Translations under genes and position numbers: made by a program | Shown: positions 12,080 to 25,059 of the stretch, piece after piece | Numbering within the stretch: position 1 is the first letter of the stretch | How the letters are laid out: the number at the start of each line of letters is the position of its first letter | The notes under the pieces: model-generated | Databases searched by the model: none | What the model saw: only the letters and a program-made list of their open reading frames with translations | Told to the model about the DNA's origin: nothing | NCBI RefSeq assembly: GCF_030272615.1 | Contig: NC_081410.1 | Span: 506,150,442 to 506,214,441 of the forward strand | Source: Cryptomeria japonica | Taxonomy: Eukaryota; Streptophyta; Pinopsida; Cupressales; Cupressaceae | DNA length: 64,000 nucleotides | Direction of reading: 5' to 3'

Positions 12080-12990
12080 TTAGTAAGGCACTCTGCTCAT
12101 ATCTTCCATCTCCGATGGGGATGTAGGACAATCTGCAAAAGATAGTTTCGTTCCAACTGTAAAAGGAACATACAATGGTCTACAATCTTGCATGTTGAAC
12201 CTCTGTAACACTGATTTCACATAGTTACTCTGGTCTAGCCATAGCTTTTTGTTCATTCTATCTCTTCTAATTTCCATCTCAAGAATGTGTTTCACTACTC
12301 CAAGATCTTTCATTTCAAATTTAGCAGCGAGCTAAGACTTTAGTTATGAAATCATACCTTTCCCTTTACCAATGAATAACATATCATCAACATACAATGC
12401 AATGTGTAGGAAATGATCATCATCAGCTTTATAATAAACACAGTGATCTAATTTAGAACACTCAAATCCCAAACTCAACACATATGTATCAAATTTCTGG
12501 TACCACATCCTAGGACTCTATTTGAGGCCATACAAAGATTTCTTTAATTTACAAACCGAATTACTTTTACCTTTCACCACATAGTGCTCCGAGCATGTCA
12601 TATAAATATCCTCCTCCAAATTACCATGAAGGAAAGTAGTTTTCACATCCATTTGCTAAACCTCTAAATCATAAGGAGTATTAATAGAAAGCAAAAATAT
12701 AATGGATGTTATTTTGGCAACAGGAGAAAATATCTCACCATAATCAACACCCTCAACCTGAGAGTAACCTTTTACAGCCAACCTTTCTTTATACTTTTCA
12801 ATGCTTCCATATGAACCAATATTTTTCTTGAACACCCATTTGCAACCAATAGGCTTTTGTCCCTTTTTAGAGCTGCCATTTCTTCTTCCATAGAAATCTT
12901 CTAGGATTCTGCATAATTCATACCTAATGCCTCTTCTACAGACTTAGGTTCACATTAGTATTCAAAGAAAAAATACATCTCCAATCATCA
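12080..12990 (-). pseudogene. Element B reverse transcriptase fragments
   Basis: Translated on the minus strand in changing frames, the region shows the copia RT segments in order: a [11 protein letters not shown] stretch near 12650, SLYGLK near 12530 (followed by a stop where Gln is usual), the catalytic ALYVDDML near 12390, and MKDLGVVKHILEMEI at 12313 leading to LDQSNYVKSVLQRFNM. The YVDD box is intact. Several premature stops mean no full RT can be made. Confidence 0.85.
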
Positions 12991-13129
12991 GGTGAATACC
13001 TTTCATGTGGCTGTCTATGTTTTGTTAACCTTCGAACAAGATGAGTTGGAGGTTCTTTGTAATCGTCTAAAGATTCAGAGCTAGATGAGCTCTCCTCAAC
13101 TTCTTGCCTATCTAGGGGTCTTTATTCAA

Positions 13130-14278
13130 CTATTCAGGTTTAGAAGGAAATTGAATCACATATTCTTTTTTAGTCTGTTCTAGATGCAATGTAACAAAAG
13201 GAGACTTCATTTCTCTAAAAATAACACTTCTGCTATGAATTACCTTTTGTGCAATAGGGTCCCAAAGCGTGTATCCTTTCACACCATAATTGTAACTGAT
13301 GAAGATACATTTCACAACCTTGTTTTCCAACTTTGTTCACTTCTCCTTTGGCACATGTGCACATGCCTCGCAACCAAAAACTCTAAGATGTCTCAGTGAA
13401 GTCTTGTGATCCGACCATGCTTCCATAGGCATTTTATCAACAAGGGTTGATGTAGGAGACGTGTTAATAAACTAACAAGTAGTGGCAACATCTTCAACCC
13501 AAAATTTTTGTTCTAGACCAACACCACTTAACATAGTCCTAGCCTTCTCCATCAGTGTCCTATTCATTCTTTCTGCAACTCCATTCTTCTATGGACAATA
13601 CGGAGTTGTCTTCTATCTGTTAATGCCATAATCTTTACAAAATCTATCAAAATCATTAGAGAAAAATTCAATGCCATTATCAATCCTCAAACATTTAATT
13701 TTCTTTCCATTTTGTAACTTAACCATTACTTTAAATTCTTTAAATCGACTGAAAACTTCAGATTTACTCTTTAGAAAATATACCCATGTCCTTCTACTGA
13801 AATCATCAATAAATGAAATATAATATGTGGATTTTCCAATCGAAGGAACACCTACAAAACAAAACACATCAGAATGAATAAGATCCAAAACACCACAAGT
13901 TTTATGATAACTCGAGTAAAACTGAATGCAGTTTTTTTTTCTTCCATAAATGCAATGCTCACATAAATAAAAAACATGATTACAATCATTCAAACCTTCA
14001 TCAAGGTTTTTATTTTTCAAGGTCCTTAGATCCTTTTCTCCAATGTGGCCAAGCCTTTGGTACTATAACATAGTCTTTTCTGTAGGTAACTTTACTTTAG
14101 AAGAAGGAGCACACTTAGGTACCCAAAATCCATTTCCTTCTGTCCAAGGTGAAACCCTCAAATCTTCTACAAATTTACTTTTTACAAAAGTGCTATTATA
14201 CTCAACAGTGTATGCATCTAGCTTATACAAAGTGCCGAACTTGACACCTTTAGCAATTACCATAACACCCTTAATCAT
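13130..14278 (-). pseudogene. Element B integrase
   Basis: The core lies at 13613-14020. The zinc-domain remnant CEHCIYGRKK is followed by LIHSDVF (first catalytic Asp), FIDDFSRRTWVYFLKSKSE and LRIDNGIEFFSNDF (second Asp), the D,D35E copia core. The third acidic residue lies beyond a frame break near 13610. The frame at 14063-14278 is the segment between protease and integrase. The frame at 13130-13330 is the C-terminal linker (GVKGYTLWDP, KVIHSRSVIF), typical of copia integrases. Multiple stops show that it is dead. Confidence 0.88.
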
Positions 14279-14461
14279 CTTACATCTTGCTTTAGAAAAG
14301 GCTACCTATACACCTGCATCTATTAGTTTGCTCACAAATAACATATTTCGTTTTAAACCAAGGATATGCAACACACCATTAATCCTTTTTATTCTACCAT
14401 CAGAATACCTGATTCTAACTTTACCTTGACCAACAATGTCTAAATGTGAATCATCACCCAA

Positions 14462-14886
14462 TTACACCTTACCTCTATTGAATTCTTCATATTTAGAGAA
14501 CCAATCTCTATTGGCAGTCATATGAAAAGATGCACCTGAGTCAATTAACCAGACATCATTACCTACATGAGTCGCCAAAGCTGCAATAAATGCATCACTG
14601 TCTTCCTTCTCGGACTTAGAATCAAAATCAATATTCTTCTTCTTTTCTTCTTTGCAGTCCTTACGGATGTGATTTATCGCAATTCCAGCAAATGACTTTG
14701 GACTTTCCAAAAGATTTAGATCTCCCCCTCGATTTGGACTTATAGCACTTCTCATTCTTTTTGCCTTTCTCCTTAGGTCTTCCACGAATAGTTAGGGCTT
14801 CGTTCTAACTGTGGGATACCTTCCTTCAAATCTCTTCACCAAGTAGGGCACGCACCACATCTTCAGACTTCAAAACAATAGAAGTA
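14462..14886 (-). pseudogene. Element B gag C-terminus and protease
   Basis: At 14462-14785 the frame has a basic gag tail and the aspartic protease motif VWLIDSGASFHMT. Upstream, 14790-14886 translates as a copia gag stretch, STSIVLKSEDVVRALLGEE. This is the direct continuation of the gag sequence that stops at 37281 on the far side of element C. The break therefore marks where C inserted, inside the gag coding sequence. Confidence 0.88.
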
Positions 14887-14891
14887 CTACC
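14887..14891. repeat. Target duplication of element C (CTACC)
   Basis: CTACC is repeated at 37281-37285, directly after the other end of element C. With this placement the first LTR base is A here and T in the partner, so one substitution has hit the LTR terminus. Confidence 0.85.
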
Positions 14892-16020
14892 AGTGTGTGT
14901 GAAATTTGGGGAACCTGCAAGGGGACAAACACTTCAATAAACCATTTTTTGCATGGGTTAGTTAATGAAAAATAACAAAATGAAATCCATTGCAAGTTGA
15001 CTTATTGCCTCCTAGAAAGTGCGAGTGTGGATTGCTCTCAGATTGCTAAGCTATCCAGTGACTAGACTAAACTCAAACAGAGGATTTTTAAATGCATGCA
15101 ACTAGGCGAATGGAAGATTAATAATTAAATACAAGATTGAATGCAAGATTAATTGATTAAGCGAAATGAGAATATCAAGCTAAATGATCAAAGCTCTAAA
15201 TGAAGCTAAGCTAGATTATATGCAAGAAATTGAATCTAGATAAGAGAAATGAATCTAAGCTAATGAACTAGAAGTCTAAATGATTCTAAGATTAAATGAA
15301 AGATAAATGAAAACTAAGTTGATTGATGAATTAAATATGCAAAGCTTCTTCAAAATTTCCTCGATAAATTGCAACACAATATTAGCATAATAGCGATGTA
15401 AAATTCTTAGATCCTGATTGAAGAATGAGAGCCTGCATTTATAGGAAAATTAGGAGGGAGACTAAAGATCAAGATTGATCTTTAATGAATGGTCGAGATC
15501 GATTCGAAGGAAGCACAATCCAGGTGAAATGATTTAATTGGACAATTTAATTCCATTTTGGAGAGATAAGATTGAGTTCAAATTAGCAACTCAAATTCTT
15601 TCCATTTTTCTTGAGTTCAGTCAATTTGTTTCCTTTTTTGAATTTTTGTGCTCATAATTTCCAACTTATTTTTCAAATTAATTCCTCTTTCTTTATTTGT
15701 TTCCTTTTTTTGAAGATTTATGACAATTTTTATTTATTTATTAAATATGAAAAAGATATTTAATTAAATAAATGAGATATTTGATTTTAAAAAGACTTTC
15801 TATTTTGAATTTTGAATTTGATCAATTAATTAAATGAGAATTTAATTAATTGTAATTGCCATGTTGAATTTTTATACCTTAGGAATTAATTAATCGGGCT
15901 CTCATGATTGATTTAAATTGATTATTTGGTTTAGGACCTTGATGAATTTTATTGAATTTAAGCACATTAGTTGAGATTAGGGGCCCATGGTTTTGGATGA
16001 CCATTTTTTAGGGTATTACA
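14892..16020 (-). repeat. 3' LTR of element C
   Basis: This LTR is 1129 bp, ends GGGTATTACA, and matches 36165-37280 with a few percent differences and small length changes, including the (TG)n start. A TTAATTAAAT-rich segment lies in its right half, as in the LTRs of G and F. Confidence 0.93.
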
Positions 16021-16036
16021 TTTTTCCCTCTTTGAA
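16021..16036 (-). promoter_or_regulatory. Polypurine tract of element C
   Basis: Minus strand TTCAAAGAGGGAAAAA stands directly before the LTR start TGTAATACCC. Element G has a closely similar tract. Confidence 0.85.
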
Positions 16037-17203
16037 TTGATGTGCGAGCATCGTGTTGATTCAAAGAGCAATTGATATCTAGGAGATACCAGTTTTAAAC
16101 TTAATTGATCACGAACTAGATGAAGAGTGAGGTAGTCAGTTTGTTTTGAAGTGATGAAACTGAACAAACTGATTGAAAGCGATACCGATCTCTAACTTGA
16201 TTGAACTAGGACCAATGAAGAGCAAAGATACCGAACTCGAACTTCATTGATCAAGAAGCAAATCTTACTGATCTAGAACTTGATTGAACTAGACATAGTG
16301 AGTGAAGATAAAACCAATCTTGAACTTGATGGATCAAGACATGATGAGTGAAGATAAATTGTCTAGCTTGATTTGTTGCAATGAAACTAAACACCTGCTT
16401 AGATTGAGCGTGCGATCAAAGGTACTCTTTAAAACCTTGATTGAGTTTAAATGAATAATCAGCCTAATGAAAAGTGATGAAATTGATTAACGTTAAGAGA
16501 CTGATTCAGATGAAGACAATATCGGCTTAATTTGATGTGACTAAACTGATATTCCCCTAGAGATTGATTTGATTTAGATGATCGAGAAATTTCAACTTGA
16601 TATGAAGCGATGAAGCTGAGATGCCCCTAGCGATAAGGTCTTGTTAGATGTTCAGTAAATATTAGCTGCTCGACTTGTAATAAATTTTTTGAAAGAAATT
16701 CTTGACTTTGAGGATGTGATCACTGATGATGATGATGTCATGAGTATGCCCCCTCGGGAGAAAAATCAAAAGATCGGTAGGTTGCGCAGTGATTTCAGGC
16801 AGTTTGATAAAAAAGATTCAGCGATTAATGATTTGAGCACAAAGAATGATTCAGAGGTCCATTTGAAGATTTAGCATTGATTGGAGAGAAATTGAGCACA
16901 AATTGAAGAAAAGAATGAGCATTTGATGAAAGCACTAAGTGGTCATAGTTGTGCGAAATTGACTAGGAAGATGATCTAAGATTTCGATTTCGATCCCAAA
17001 AATAGAATCAGGACGGTCAAATTAACCAAGGGTACAGTTTTCATGCCAATCGGAGCAAGTTGAAAATTAGGGTTTTGACCACTTAGCCATGAAGAGAAGC
17101 TTGATTTAAATTCAAGCTCTAGGTGAAGAAGACCAAAATCATCGTTAGTATGCCAGATTCACCATGCAATGCACAAAACTTAACATGAATGCAGAAGATG
17201 CAA
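16037..17203 (-). other. 3' non-coding region of element C with degenerate repeats
   Basis: From about 16080 to 16640 the plus strand cycles through loose variants of GAACTTGATTGATC and AGTGAAGATAAA, a decayed minisatellite. No PMD-type antisense ORF like that of element G is found. The rest to 17200 shows nothing recognisable. Confidence 0.6.
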
Positions 17204-17407
17204 CTAGGACCTAGTCACTGGATATTGATTCTCTTTCTTATCATCATTGAGTGTTAAATGTAGGAAATAGACATAAGCATCAAGGCACAAAGAGCCAGGA
17301 TGACCTGAATGTTCTGTCCTCTTTGATATAGTAGTCAAACATAAGCACCAAGGCAAAAGAAGGCCAAGATGACCTGAATGCTTCTTGCATGCAAACACAA
17401 TAGACAC
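17204..17407 (-). repeat. Duplicated block shared with element G, downstream of integrase
   Basis: Two copies of an ACATAAGCATCAAGG...GATGACCTGAATG unit lie 68 bp apart (from 17271 and 17339). Element G has the same pair at 50402-50596, 74 bp apart. On the minus strand both are open and give similar peptides (HLGxxxPxCLC, then an ISK run), but neither frame has an ATG start. It is either a small extra ORF or a conserved RNA element. Confidence 0.55.
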
Positions 17408-18033
17408 TTAAACTGACCTCACTGAAGCATGCATATAAATGGAGTCAAGGTATGTGAGGCCATTTCACCTTAATGTGAAGGCTCATACCATAGACACCCA
17501 GTTTATAGGACATTTTCATATCATCAGAATCACATACACAAGTAGAAAACAAAGAAAGGTATTATGCCCCTAGTCCTTGTACCTCTTAGTCAAGATAGAC
17601 TTCCTTGAGTTACTCAGAGGGAATAATGAGCAAAAGCCAATATAAAAGAGAACATACAAAGAAAATGTCGGCATAGCTCAAGCGGTTTGAGTTGTTGTTT
17701 TCAGTTGTTCTTGTTTTGCATGTTTGATAGGGTGTCAGTGATCAAAACTCTGTATAAGGTAGGAGATAGATGACTAACTTAGAGTGAATGATCTAGACTT
17801 ACTGATCTGCTAAGGGATTTAAGATTGAAGTGCCCTAGGACTATAATATTGATCGATTGCAAGCCATGAGGGTTCTAAGGAGAACCAAGGGGGGTCACGA
17901 AAGTGACTAAATATTATGCACAAGAAAAAGCAAAGAGGGAAAGCAGGGAATGCCAAAGTTACATTGATAGATGGAGTGATTGTGAGTACAAGAGGTGTCT
18001 GTTTACTAGGTTTTCAACTTGTTGGCAGAGGTC

Positions 18034-18057
18034 TTTTTTTTTTTTTTTTTTTTTTTT
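18034..18057. repeat. Poly-T tract
   Basis: An uninterrupted run of about 24 T between the integrase end and the shared block of element C. Its length is likely to vary or be misread. Confidence 0.9.
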
Positions 18058-18339
18058 GAGGACATTTTTTTTAGTGATTTTTTCAGGACTTTTATTTGTA
18101 CGGAGTAGCCAGAGCTTAAGAATGCTTTAGGTGTAGAATTTCTTCAGATGAATGGTGTTGATGGGCTCTCAGAGCTATTCTCCTTCTAATGTAGAGAGTT
18201 GATAGGCACCTGAGCCAAAGTTTTTCGTGACAATGTAGGGACCCAACTAGTTGGGTTCAAACTTCCCTTTTTGTTCCTAGTCTTGCTGATTCTTTGAATT
18301 TTCTCTTAGCACAAGGTCACCAACCTGAAATTCTCTATA

Positions 18340-19203
18340 TCAAACCTTTTTGTTATATCCTCTAGAAATTCTTTGTTGATAAGCTCTTAAGTGATTGAAC
18401 GCCACTTGCTGACGTTCATCAAGCAACTTGAGTTTGTGCAACCTGGATACTCTCCGGTCTTCATCGATGATTAGATTTTTCAAGGAAATTCTCAGAGATG
18501 GGATTTCCACTTCTATAGGAATGACTGCTTCAGCCCCATATACTAAAGCAAAAGGAGTAGCACCATTAGGAATTCTGATTCTTGTTCGATACGCCCACAA
18601 TGTAGGATTGATCTGTAGATGCTAATCCTTTCCAGATTTGTTCACTGTATGATGCAAGATTCTCAGTAGGGTTTTATTGGATGCTTAAGCCCGTCCATCA
18701 CCTTGAGGGTAATAATATATAGAGGACCAGTGCGATTTGATCTTGAATTTGTCACATAGCTCAGTTATGTCCTTATTTTTAAATTACCCCCCATTATCAC
18801 TGATGATTGAAGAGGGAATCCCATACAGGCATATTATATGATTCAAAATGAACATGGCTACTTGTTTCCTGATTTCTTTGATGATCGAAACCACTTCAAC
18901 CCACTTTGTGAAGTACTCAGTAGTAGTAATGATGAATTTACATCCATTTGAAGAAGCTAGATAAATCTGATTAACCAAATCAAAAGTCCATTGCTGAAAC
19001 AACCAATGTGTTAGAAAGGGAATGAGTTCCCTTGTTGGGGAATGTATGATATTACCATGTAACTGGCATTTTTGACATGTCTTAGCATATTTCAAAGCAT
19101 CATTTTCCATATCAGGCCAGTAGTAGCCAACTCTAAGCAATTTACGTGCTAATGTTAAGCCATTCGAATGAGATCCACAAATGCCATCATGGACTTCAAA
19201 CAA
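18340..19203 (-). pseudogene. Element C integrase
   Basis: The upper frame (18784-19203) holds the HHCC zinc domain (HDGICGSHSNG...CQKCQLHG) and the catalytic core, with Asp in WTFDLV and Asp in IISDNGG. The lower frame (18340-18600) is the core end and C-terminal part (MWAYRTRIRIPNGATPFALVYGAEAVIP, quoted here in part for identity), a signature of Tat-type gypsy integrases. The gap between the two frames, near 18610-18780, contains stops. The protein inserts the element cDNA in the nucleus. There is no chromodomain. Confidence 0.88.
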
Positions 19204-19671
19204 TGCTTATTGAGGCTCTTTCGATTATAAACACCTAATCAAGGGACCATCTAACCCTCACCTATACAGATCATTAGCAATGATGACATAGCAGGAGGCA
19301 TTACAGATTAGGTTATGTTTTCCATTACGGGTGAAATTTTCTGGGATAGCTTGGTCTCAAAGATAGGAATAGATATGGCTGTATTAGGATGAGTCTTGTC
19401 CAATAATGGAACAAACCATCTAGGAGTCAGGGGAGTCATATGCAGGGTTGAAAATATCTTCCATTAGAAATTCATAGCGAAACTCTAGCTCTTGTAGCTA
19501 TTGAATGGATGCCAATGTTACCATAGCATCTACTGCTCTATTTGCTGACCTTGGAATTTGCTCAAATGAGATGAACACAAAGTATTTCTTGAAGTCATCC
19601 ACCATTCTTTTATAAGGCATCAAATTTTCATCTCTGGTTTGTTATAGGTAATTGATTTGATTGATCACCAA

Positions 19672-20166
19672 CTAAGAGTCACCATATATGTGCATTTCTA
19701 TGATATTCCATTCAAGTGCCAACTTTATCCCATTTACCAAGGCTTCATATTCAACAATTTTATTTGTACAAGGAAAGAGTAACTTGTATGCCTTTGGTAT
19801 GGAGTATTTTTGAGGAGTAATGAAAAGAATTCCATCCCCTGACCCCTGATGGGTGAAAGATCCGTCAAAGAAAATCTTCCAGGATCTTTGAGTGAGATGC
19901 AAAATTGTTTTGTCTAGAAATTTGATGTTCAAGGGTTGATCATCTTCTAGAGGAGCATTTGCAAGTTGATCCGCCATGGCTCGCCCTTTTATAGCTTTCC
20001 TTTCCACATATTCAATATCAAATTCTATCAACACCATGACCCATTTAGCCAGTCTACCGGTGAGGGTAGCTTTATTAAGAAGATATTTTAGTAGATCAAT
20101 CTTAGCTACTAACTTGATGGAGTGAGATAACATGTAGTGTCTTAGCTTTTGTGATGCAAATACCAC
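19672..20166 (-). pseudogene. Element C RNase H and second (archaeal-type) RNase H
   Basis: The first part (VFASQKLRHYMLSHSIKLV, then LAKWVMVLIEFDIEYV) is the end of the RT-linked RNase H. After a linker comes a separate RNase H fold with its acidic residues in order: IFFDGSFTHQGSGDGI (Asp), IVEYEALVNGIKLA (Glu) and HIYGDS (Asp). Two RNase H domains in tandem are a hallmark of the Tat clade. The frame is cut by a stop just after the third acidic residue. Confidence 0.87.
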
Positions 20167-20220
20167 TGCTAAGAAAGCTTTCTCAATTATTGAATAATTT
20201 TTCTCATATAATACCAGTGT

Positions 20221-21531
20221 TCAATTGATGTAGAATATAGCTCTTTCCTTATTGTTTTCATCTTGCTGAGCAAGGAGTGCCCTTGATGATGTCTCAGTAG
20301 CTGAAATGTACAAAATTAATGGTTTGCCTTGAATAGGTGGATTGGAAAGACATTCTTTGATTTGTTGAAGATGCTGCTCACGTTCGTCATCCCAGTTGTA
20401 TGTTACTCCTTTCCTTAATTCTTTTGTGAAAGGTTGAGATTTGTTTGCTAGCTGAGATATAAAGTGTCTAATTGATTGTAGACGTCCTTGCAGTGTCCTT
20501 ATTTGACTAATGTTCCTGGGCAGAGGCATTTCCATTATGGCTTGGACCTTCTTGGGATCAACTTCAATTCCTTTCTTTGAAATGATGTAACCAAGAAATT
20601 TCCCTGATGTCACTCCAAATGCACACTTTTTAGGATTTAGCCGGAGCTTGAATCTTTCCATTCTATCTAGTATGAGGCCCAATTCTTGGATATGCATGGA
20701 TCTCTTCATGGTCTAACCTAGGGTATCATCAACATAATCTTCCATGTTTTTATGCATCATATCATGGAAGATAGTGGTTACTGCTCTTTGGTAAGTTGCT
20801 CCTGCATTCTTTAGTCCAAATGGCATGACGTTCCAGTAGAAGGTTCCCCATGCACATGTGAAGGCTATATTTTCTTGATCCTCAAGAGCTATCTTGATTT
20901 GATTATAACTAGAGAATCCTTCCATTAATGAGTACATATCATATCCAACAGTCATGTCCACTATCATATCAATGTTAGGCAATGGAAAATCATCTTTCGG
21001 ACATGCTTTGTTGAGATCCCTGAAGTGTGTGCAAACCCTAATAGAGTTGTCTGCTTTTGATACATGTATTATGTTCGATATCCATTTTGCATGGTCTATA
21101 GCTTTGATGAATCCTTCTTTTAGTAGCTTTTTGAGTTCAACCTTGACTAGCAGTGCCACATGAGGATGTATCTTACAGAGTTTTTGCTTGACTGGTTTAA
21201 CTCTTGGTGCAATAGAGAGATGATGCATGATGAGATTAGGATCTAGGCCTGGCATATCAGAGAATGTCCATGCAAAGTTGATATTTTTCTCTAAAAAGAG
21301 GTTGCTGAAATCTTTTAACTCTTCTGCTGACAGTGATTGAGCTAAGTGGATGATATGTGGTGTCTCTTGACTTCCAACATTCACTAGTTGAGTTGGTTCA
21401 TTCAATACGGAAGACTTTTCTTGGAAGTGACTTGGCAGCATATCAAGTATCTCACCCTTAGGTGCCTCAGATAGGTTTTCACCCTTAGGTACATCCTTTA
21501 TTTTTACTTTTCTTTGTTCTGACACCGCCAC
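20221..21531 (-). pseudogene. Element C reverse transcriptase
   Basis: The two frames are 20713-21531 and 20221-20709. The RT fingers and palm are clear: HHLSIAPRVKPVKQKLCKI, VCTHFRDLNKACPKDDFPLP, FTCAWGTFYWNVMPFGLKNA and the catalytic MEDYVDDTLG at the end of the first frame. The second frame continues with RFKLRLNPKKCAFGVTSGK, LGYIISKKGIEVDPKK and the RNase H start. Stops separate the frames near 20710. The catalytic YVDD is intact. Confidence 0.92.
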
Positions 21532-21564
21532 AGTGTGGTTTTTGTCATCAGAACTTTAATTTTT

Positions 21565-22641
21565 CTATTTAATTTTGTGATTGAGATAATTGATGTCTGT
21601 TTCAGTCATGTTCTCACTATGGTTACTGATGAAAGAGTCCATTGGTTCAACTGCATTCAAATAATAGGCTAGGGTATGGTCATCGAAGAAGACTGGCAGG
21701 TTTATGGGTTTGCTTTGGAGTGTAAGATAAATCAATTCAAGGTGGACAAGCATTAGAGATCTGAAAGGTTAAAGGAAGTTAACAATAATGTCATCATTGC
21801 TTTCAACTGCTAAGTTGAAGCCTAGAAGATTGTGTTGATTTAGAGCATTTATCTTAGGAAGAGTAGTAAGAAGGTTATCAAAATCTACATCACTGTTGTG
21901 AAAACCCAACTTGAACGACCAACCACCAGACACATCTACCACCTAAGATTGGACTATGAGTTGAGGCATACCAACTTCATCAGACAATGGTTCAATATTC
22001 AACACATAGACATAGTTTGTTTCAGAGTCATAGGAGGAAGCATCCGAGTCTTCGTTAGTTGAGTCAACATCAAAAATTTGATTTGTATAGGTATGGATAA
22101 CATCAATGTAAACATATTTATTGGTACAGGTTTCTTTTGGATCTGGTTCTCCAATGTCTTGTAGCTGACATACTTACTCAGAGGGTTTTTGTCTGCGTGT
22201 CCATTCAAATTCCTCTGGACTAATGACAGGTCATGCCTGGCTGACTTCTAACTCCTCTGTTGTGTTTCCATATTTGACTTGTCTAGATCCATGGAAAGAT
22301 ATATTCTGTGAGAGATTTTCTTGTGCTAGTCCTTTTTTCAATTCACACTCATAGGCCTCTTGTCTTTGTAACCCGACCTCTTCTAATTCCCATTGTAGTC
22401 TTCTATGTGTTGCTGCTTCTGCTTCATCTATAGGCTCAATGAACTCTTTAGGATTCTCTTTTGTAGAAGCATCTGATAATGGTTGAGGTCCCCATTCATA
22501 CTCATTTGAATATGTTATTGAGTTAGTCTCTAGTATTAATCCAATATATGTGACATGAATATTCATAGATACAAACATCTCTCTGACTCTCTCCACTCGT
22601 TCTCTCATTTCCTCTGGGACTTCAACTGTTGGTCCTCTCAT
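21565..22641 (-). pseudogene. Element C protease-RT linker region
   Basis: Three acidic open frames (21565-21753, 21999-22208, 22231-22641) lie between protease and RT and are separated by stops. They show no known domain. The first of them in transcription order has an Arg/Glu-rich predicted helical stretch (about REMRERVERVREMFV). Tat elements usually have a long variable linker here. Confidence 0.6.
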
Positions 22642-22954
22642 TGTTTGTACTCTGGAAAGCTGATTAGGAGCTATTTATTCTCTTCTGACAACCACTTCTT
22701 CTTGTTCTATGTTAGAATCATAGTATTCTTCAACATATTCTTCATTAGATGATTCTGGCGGTGGATCTAGATACCAATTTTAGTCACTTGGGATTTTTGA
22801 ATTTTCATTATCTTCTTTGTAGAGCCAATCTAGAACAACTGCTTCTTCCATTTCATCCGCCAGTGATGTTGAGGACTGTATGAATGCCCCATTGTAGATG
22901 ATATTTTCTTTTCCAGTTTATGGTCTTATTGACTCTAATGGTCTACTCATTTCT

Positions 22955-23460
22955 TTAGGTGATGGAGGAAGAGCCGTTAGTGTAAGAACGTGGTCCCACT
23001 CTGATTGGCAAAAGCACTAAGCCTTTTGAAGTTCTTTCCTTTTCATCATAAGCTTTTATTGTGATTTTCTTCCTTAGATCAATGACATTTTCTGAGAGGC
23101 CCAACTGCATGAGTAAATCAAAGGTACAAATATTCAAGCCAGCGCCTCCATCTATTAGGACACGTTTGATGCGGTGTTTGGGAATCATTACTTCAATGTG
23201 GAGGGTTGATTATGCAAATGAATAAGTGAGTTATCATCTTCCTTAGAGAAAGATAGGTAATGACGTGAAGTTAAGTGACCCACCATGGATTGAATTTGGT
23301 TTAGGTCCAGGTCTTTTGGAACATTGGTATTGAGTAGCACTTTGTTTAGAATCTCCCTATGCGCAGGAGAGGTTTTCAGTAGTTCTAATATGGAAATTTG
23401 ACCAGTTGTTCGTTGAAGTTGCTCTAAGATGCTATATTCGAAGGAATTTGATGAGACCAA
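22955..23460 (-). pseudogene. Element C protease
   Basis: The lower frame contains the retropepsin-type active site VLIDGGAGLNICTFDLLMQLG (motif D-G-G-A in place of D-T/S-G) and a following KAYDEKER stretch. The upper frame (23188-23460) is the leader segment (QISILELLKTSPAHREIL, LTSRHYLSFSKED). Element G has the same arrangement and the same DGGAG motif, so this is a lineage feature. Confidence 0.82.
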
Positions 23461-23649
23461 CTATCATGATGAAGAGGGTTTGGTCATGTTAGTAGTTGGT
23501 TGCTTTGAATATGTTTTTCCATTTGATGACACGGGTTGATCGGTAGAAGAAGAGCCAACTCCTTTGAAGGTCACGCTACCTTGAGCTCAGGTTAAGACAT
23601 TGGCAGATTTTGATTTGTCATGATTATATTTGATTATAATCACACTACA

Positions 23650-24942
23650 TCATTCTGATCCAGTTGGTTCGATCATGTGAATGAAATTGTCGTTATTAAA
23701 ATAAGTGTAGTTTATTTTAGCTCCTTCCTTAGATTTCAAGGAGTCCCTTTTCTCATAGGTGGGAAAGGGGTCTTTGAATACTTTGTGATCTGATTTCATT
23801 GCATGATTGCCAATAACTATTTTACCACCATCAATTAAATCTTGGATCTCATGTTTTAACTTCATACAGTTGTTGGTAGCATGTCCTTTGTTCATGTGGT
23901 ATTCACAATATTCATTTTCTCTCCACCATTTTGGTTTGACCTCTGGATCGTATGGTTTTGAGTTGTTTGGTAAAGTGAGTAAATTGTTGGCCAATAATGT
24001 TTTCAATGCTGATTCGTATGGCTCTCCTAAAGGAGTGAACTCACGTTTTGGTTTTGGAGCCCAAGGTTTGTTTTTCATAAAATTGCTCCATTTGCTCGAG
24101 GTGTGTTCTATTGCATGCTCAACAACCTTAAGTGCTTGTGTTACAGTAGTCAAGTTGAATGTTGCTTGTTTTTGCTTTGGTTTGCTATTATCTACTTCTC
24201 CATCGTTAATGACATTTTTGTTGTTGTCTTTGCCATACTTCCAATATTTATTCTTGGAGTTAGATCCATGTGATGTTTCCTTATAGAGAGAAATCTCCCC
24301 CTTCTTGATCAACACATCTTCTATTTTCAAAATGCCTTCTACCATCTTGTCGAAAGAAGGGTGTGTTTGCATTGAGATGGCATAATTCAACTCAGGTATT
24401 AAAGTGTTGATGAAAATCTCCATTTTCTCTGATTCTGGGATCGGTCTTGGATAGCTAGAGAAAATTCTCCTCCATCGCTGAAGGAATGTAAGGAATGGTT
24501 CTCCTATTTTCTTTTTCACGTTGCATACGTCGAGCATGGTGATTGGGTTGCAAATATTATTGTAAAAATAGTTTAACAGACTCCTCAAATGTTTTTATTC
24601 CAATTGGCAACTTTGAGAACCATTCCATGGCCTGTCCTCCAAGACTCCTTAGAAAAAGGTGCATGAGGTAAGTTTGTTCATGCATGAATTCCATGCATAG
24701 GGCATAAATTCTCTAACGTGGTCCCGGGGATCTGAGTTTCCATCGTATTTATCAAATTTTGGTATCTCGATCCTAGATGGAAATGGAGGCATGCAAAGAT
24801 TTTTGTTGAAAGGGAAGGGGCAAATCGAATCCAGAGAGTATGGTAAGGAAACCTTGTCCTTGTTTTTTATTTCTTGAATTTCACATTGCAGGGCTTGCAT
24901 TTGTTTAGCCATTAGTGTTATTGGTGTTTCCTCTTCTTTCAT
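23650..24942 (-). pseudogene. Element C gag
   Basis: The frames are 24649-24942 and 23650-24588. The capsid region starts with IPKFDKYDGNSDPRDHVREF, as in plant gypsy gags. It continues with CNPITMLDVCNVKKKIGEPFLTFLQRWRR. Near residues 228-241 of the second frame is a zinc motif, CEYHMNKGHATNNC (C-x2-H-x4-H-x4-C), intact here but altered in G. A homologous N-terminal piece (DFKRMMKIILEREKEEHFLEL) reads from about 25060 without a Met, so the original gag began further upstream. Stops and a frame change near 24600 break it. Confidence 0.87.
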
Positions 24943-25059
24943 AATGATACTCTCTACATTAAAACTAGGAGGAAGTTTCGCTCATCTTGCCAGCTCTAGG
25001 AAGTGCTCTTCTTTTTCTCTTTCTAGAATAATCTTCATCATTCTCTTGAAGTCTCTATC

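Noticed and set aside
16689-16874. Acidic plus-strand ORF in the C 3' region
   Set aside because: 61 codons with no PMD or other similarity; it lies where G has its antisense gene, but nothing aligns by eye.
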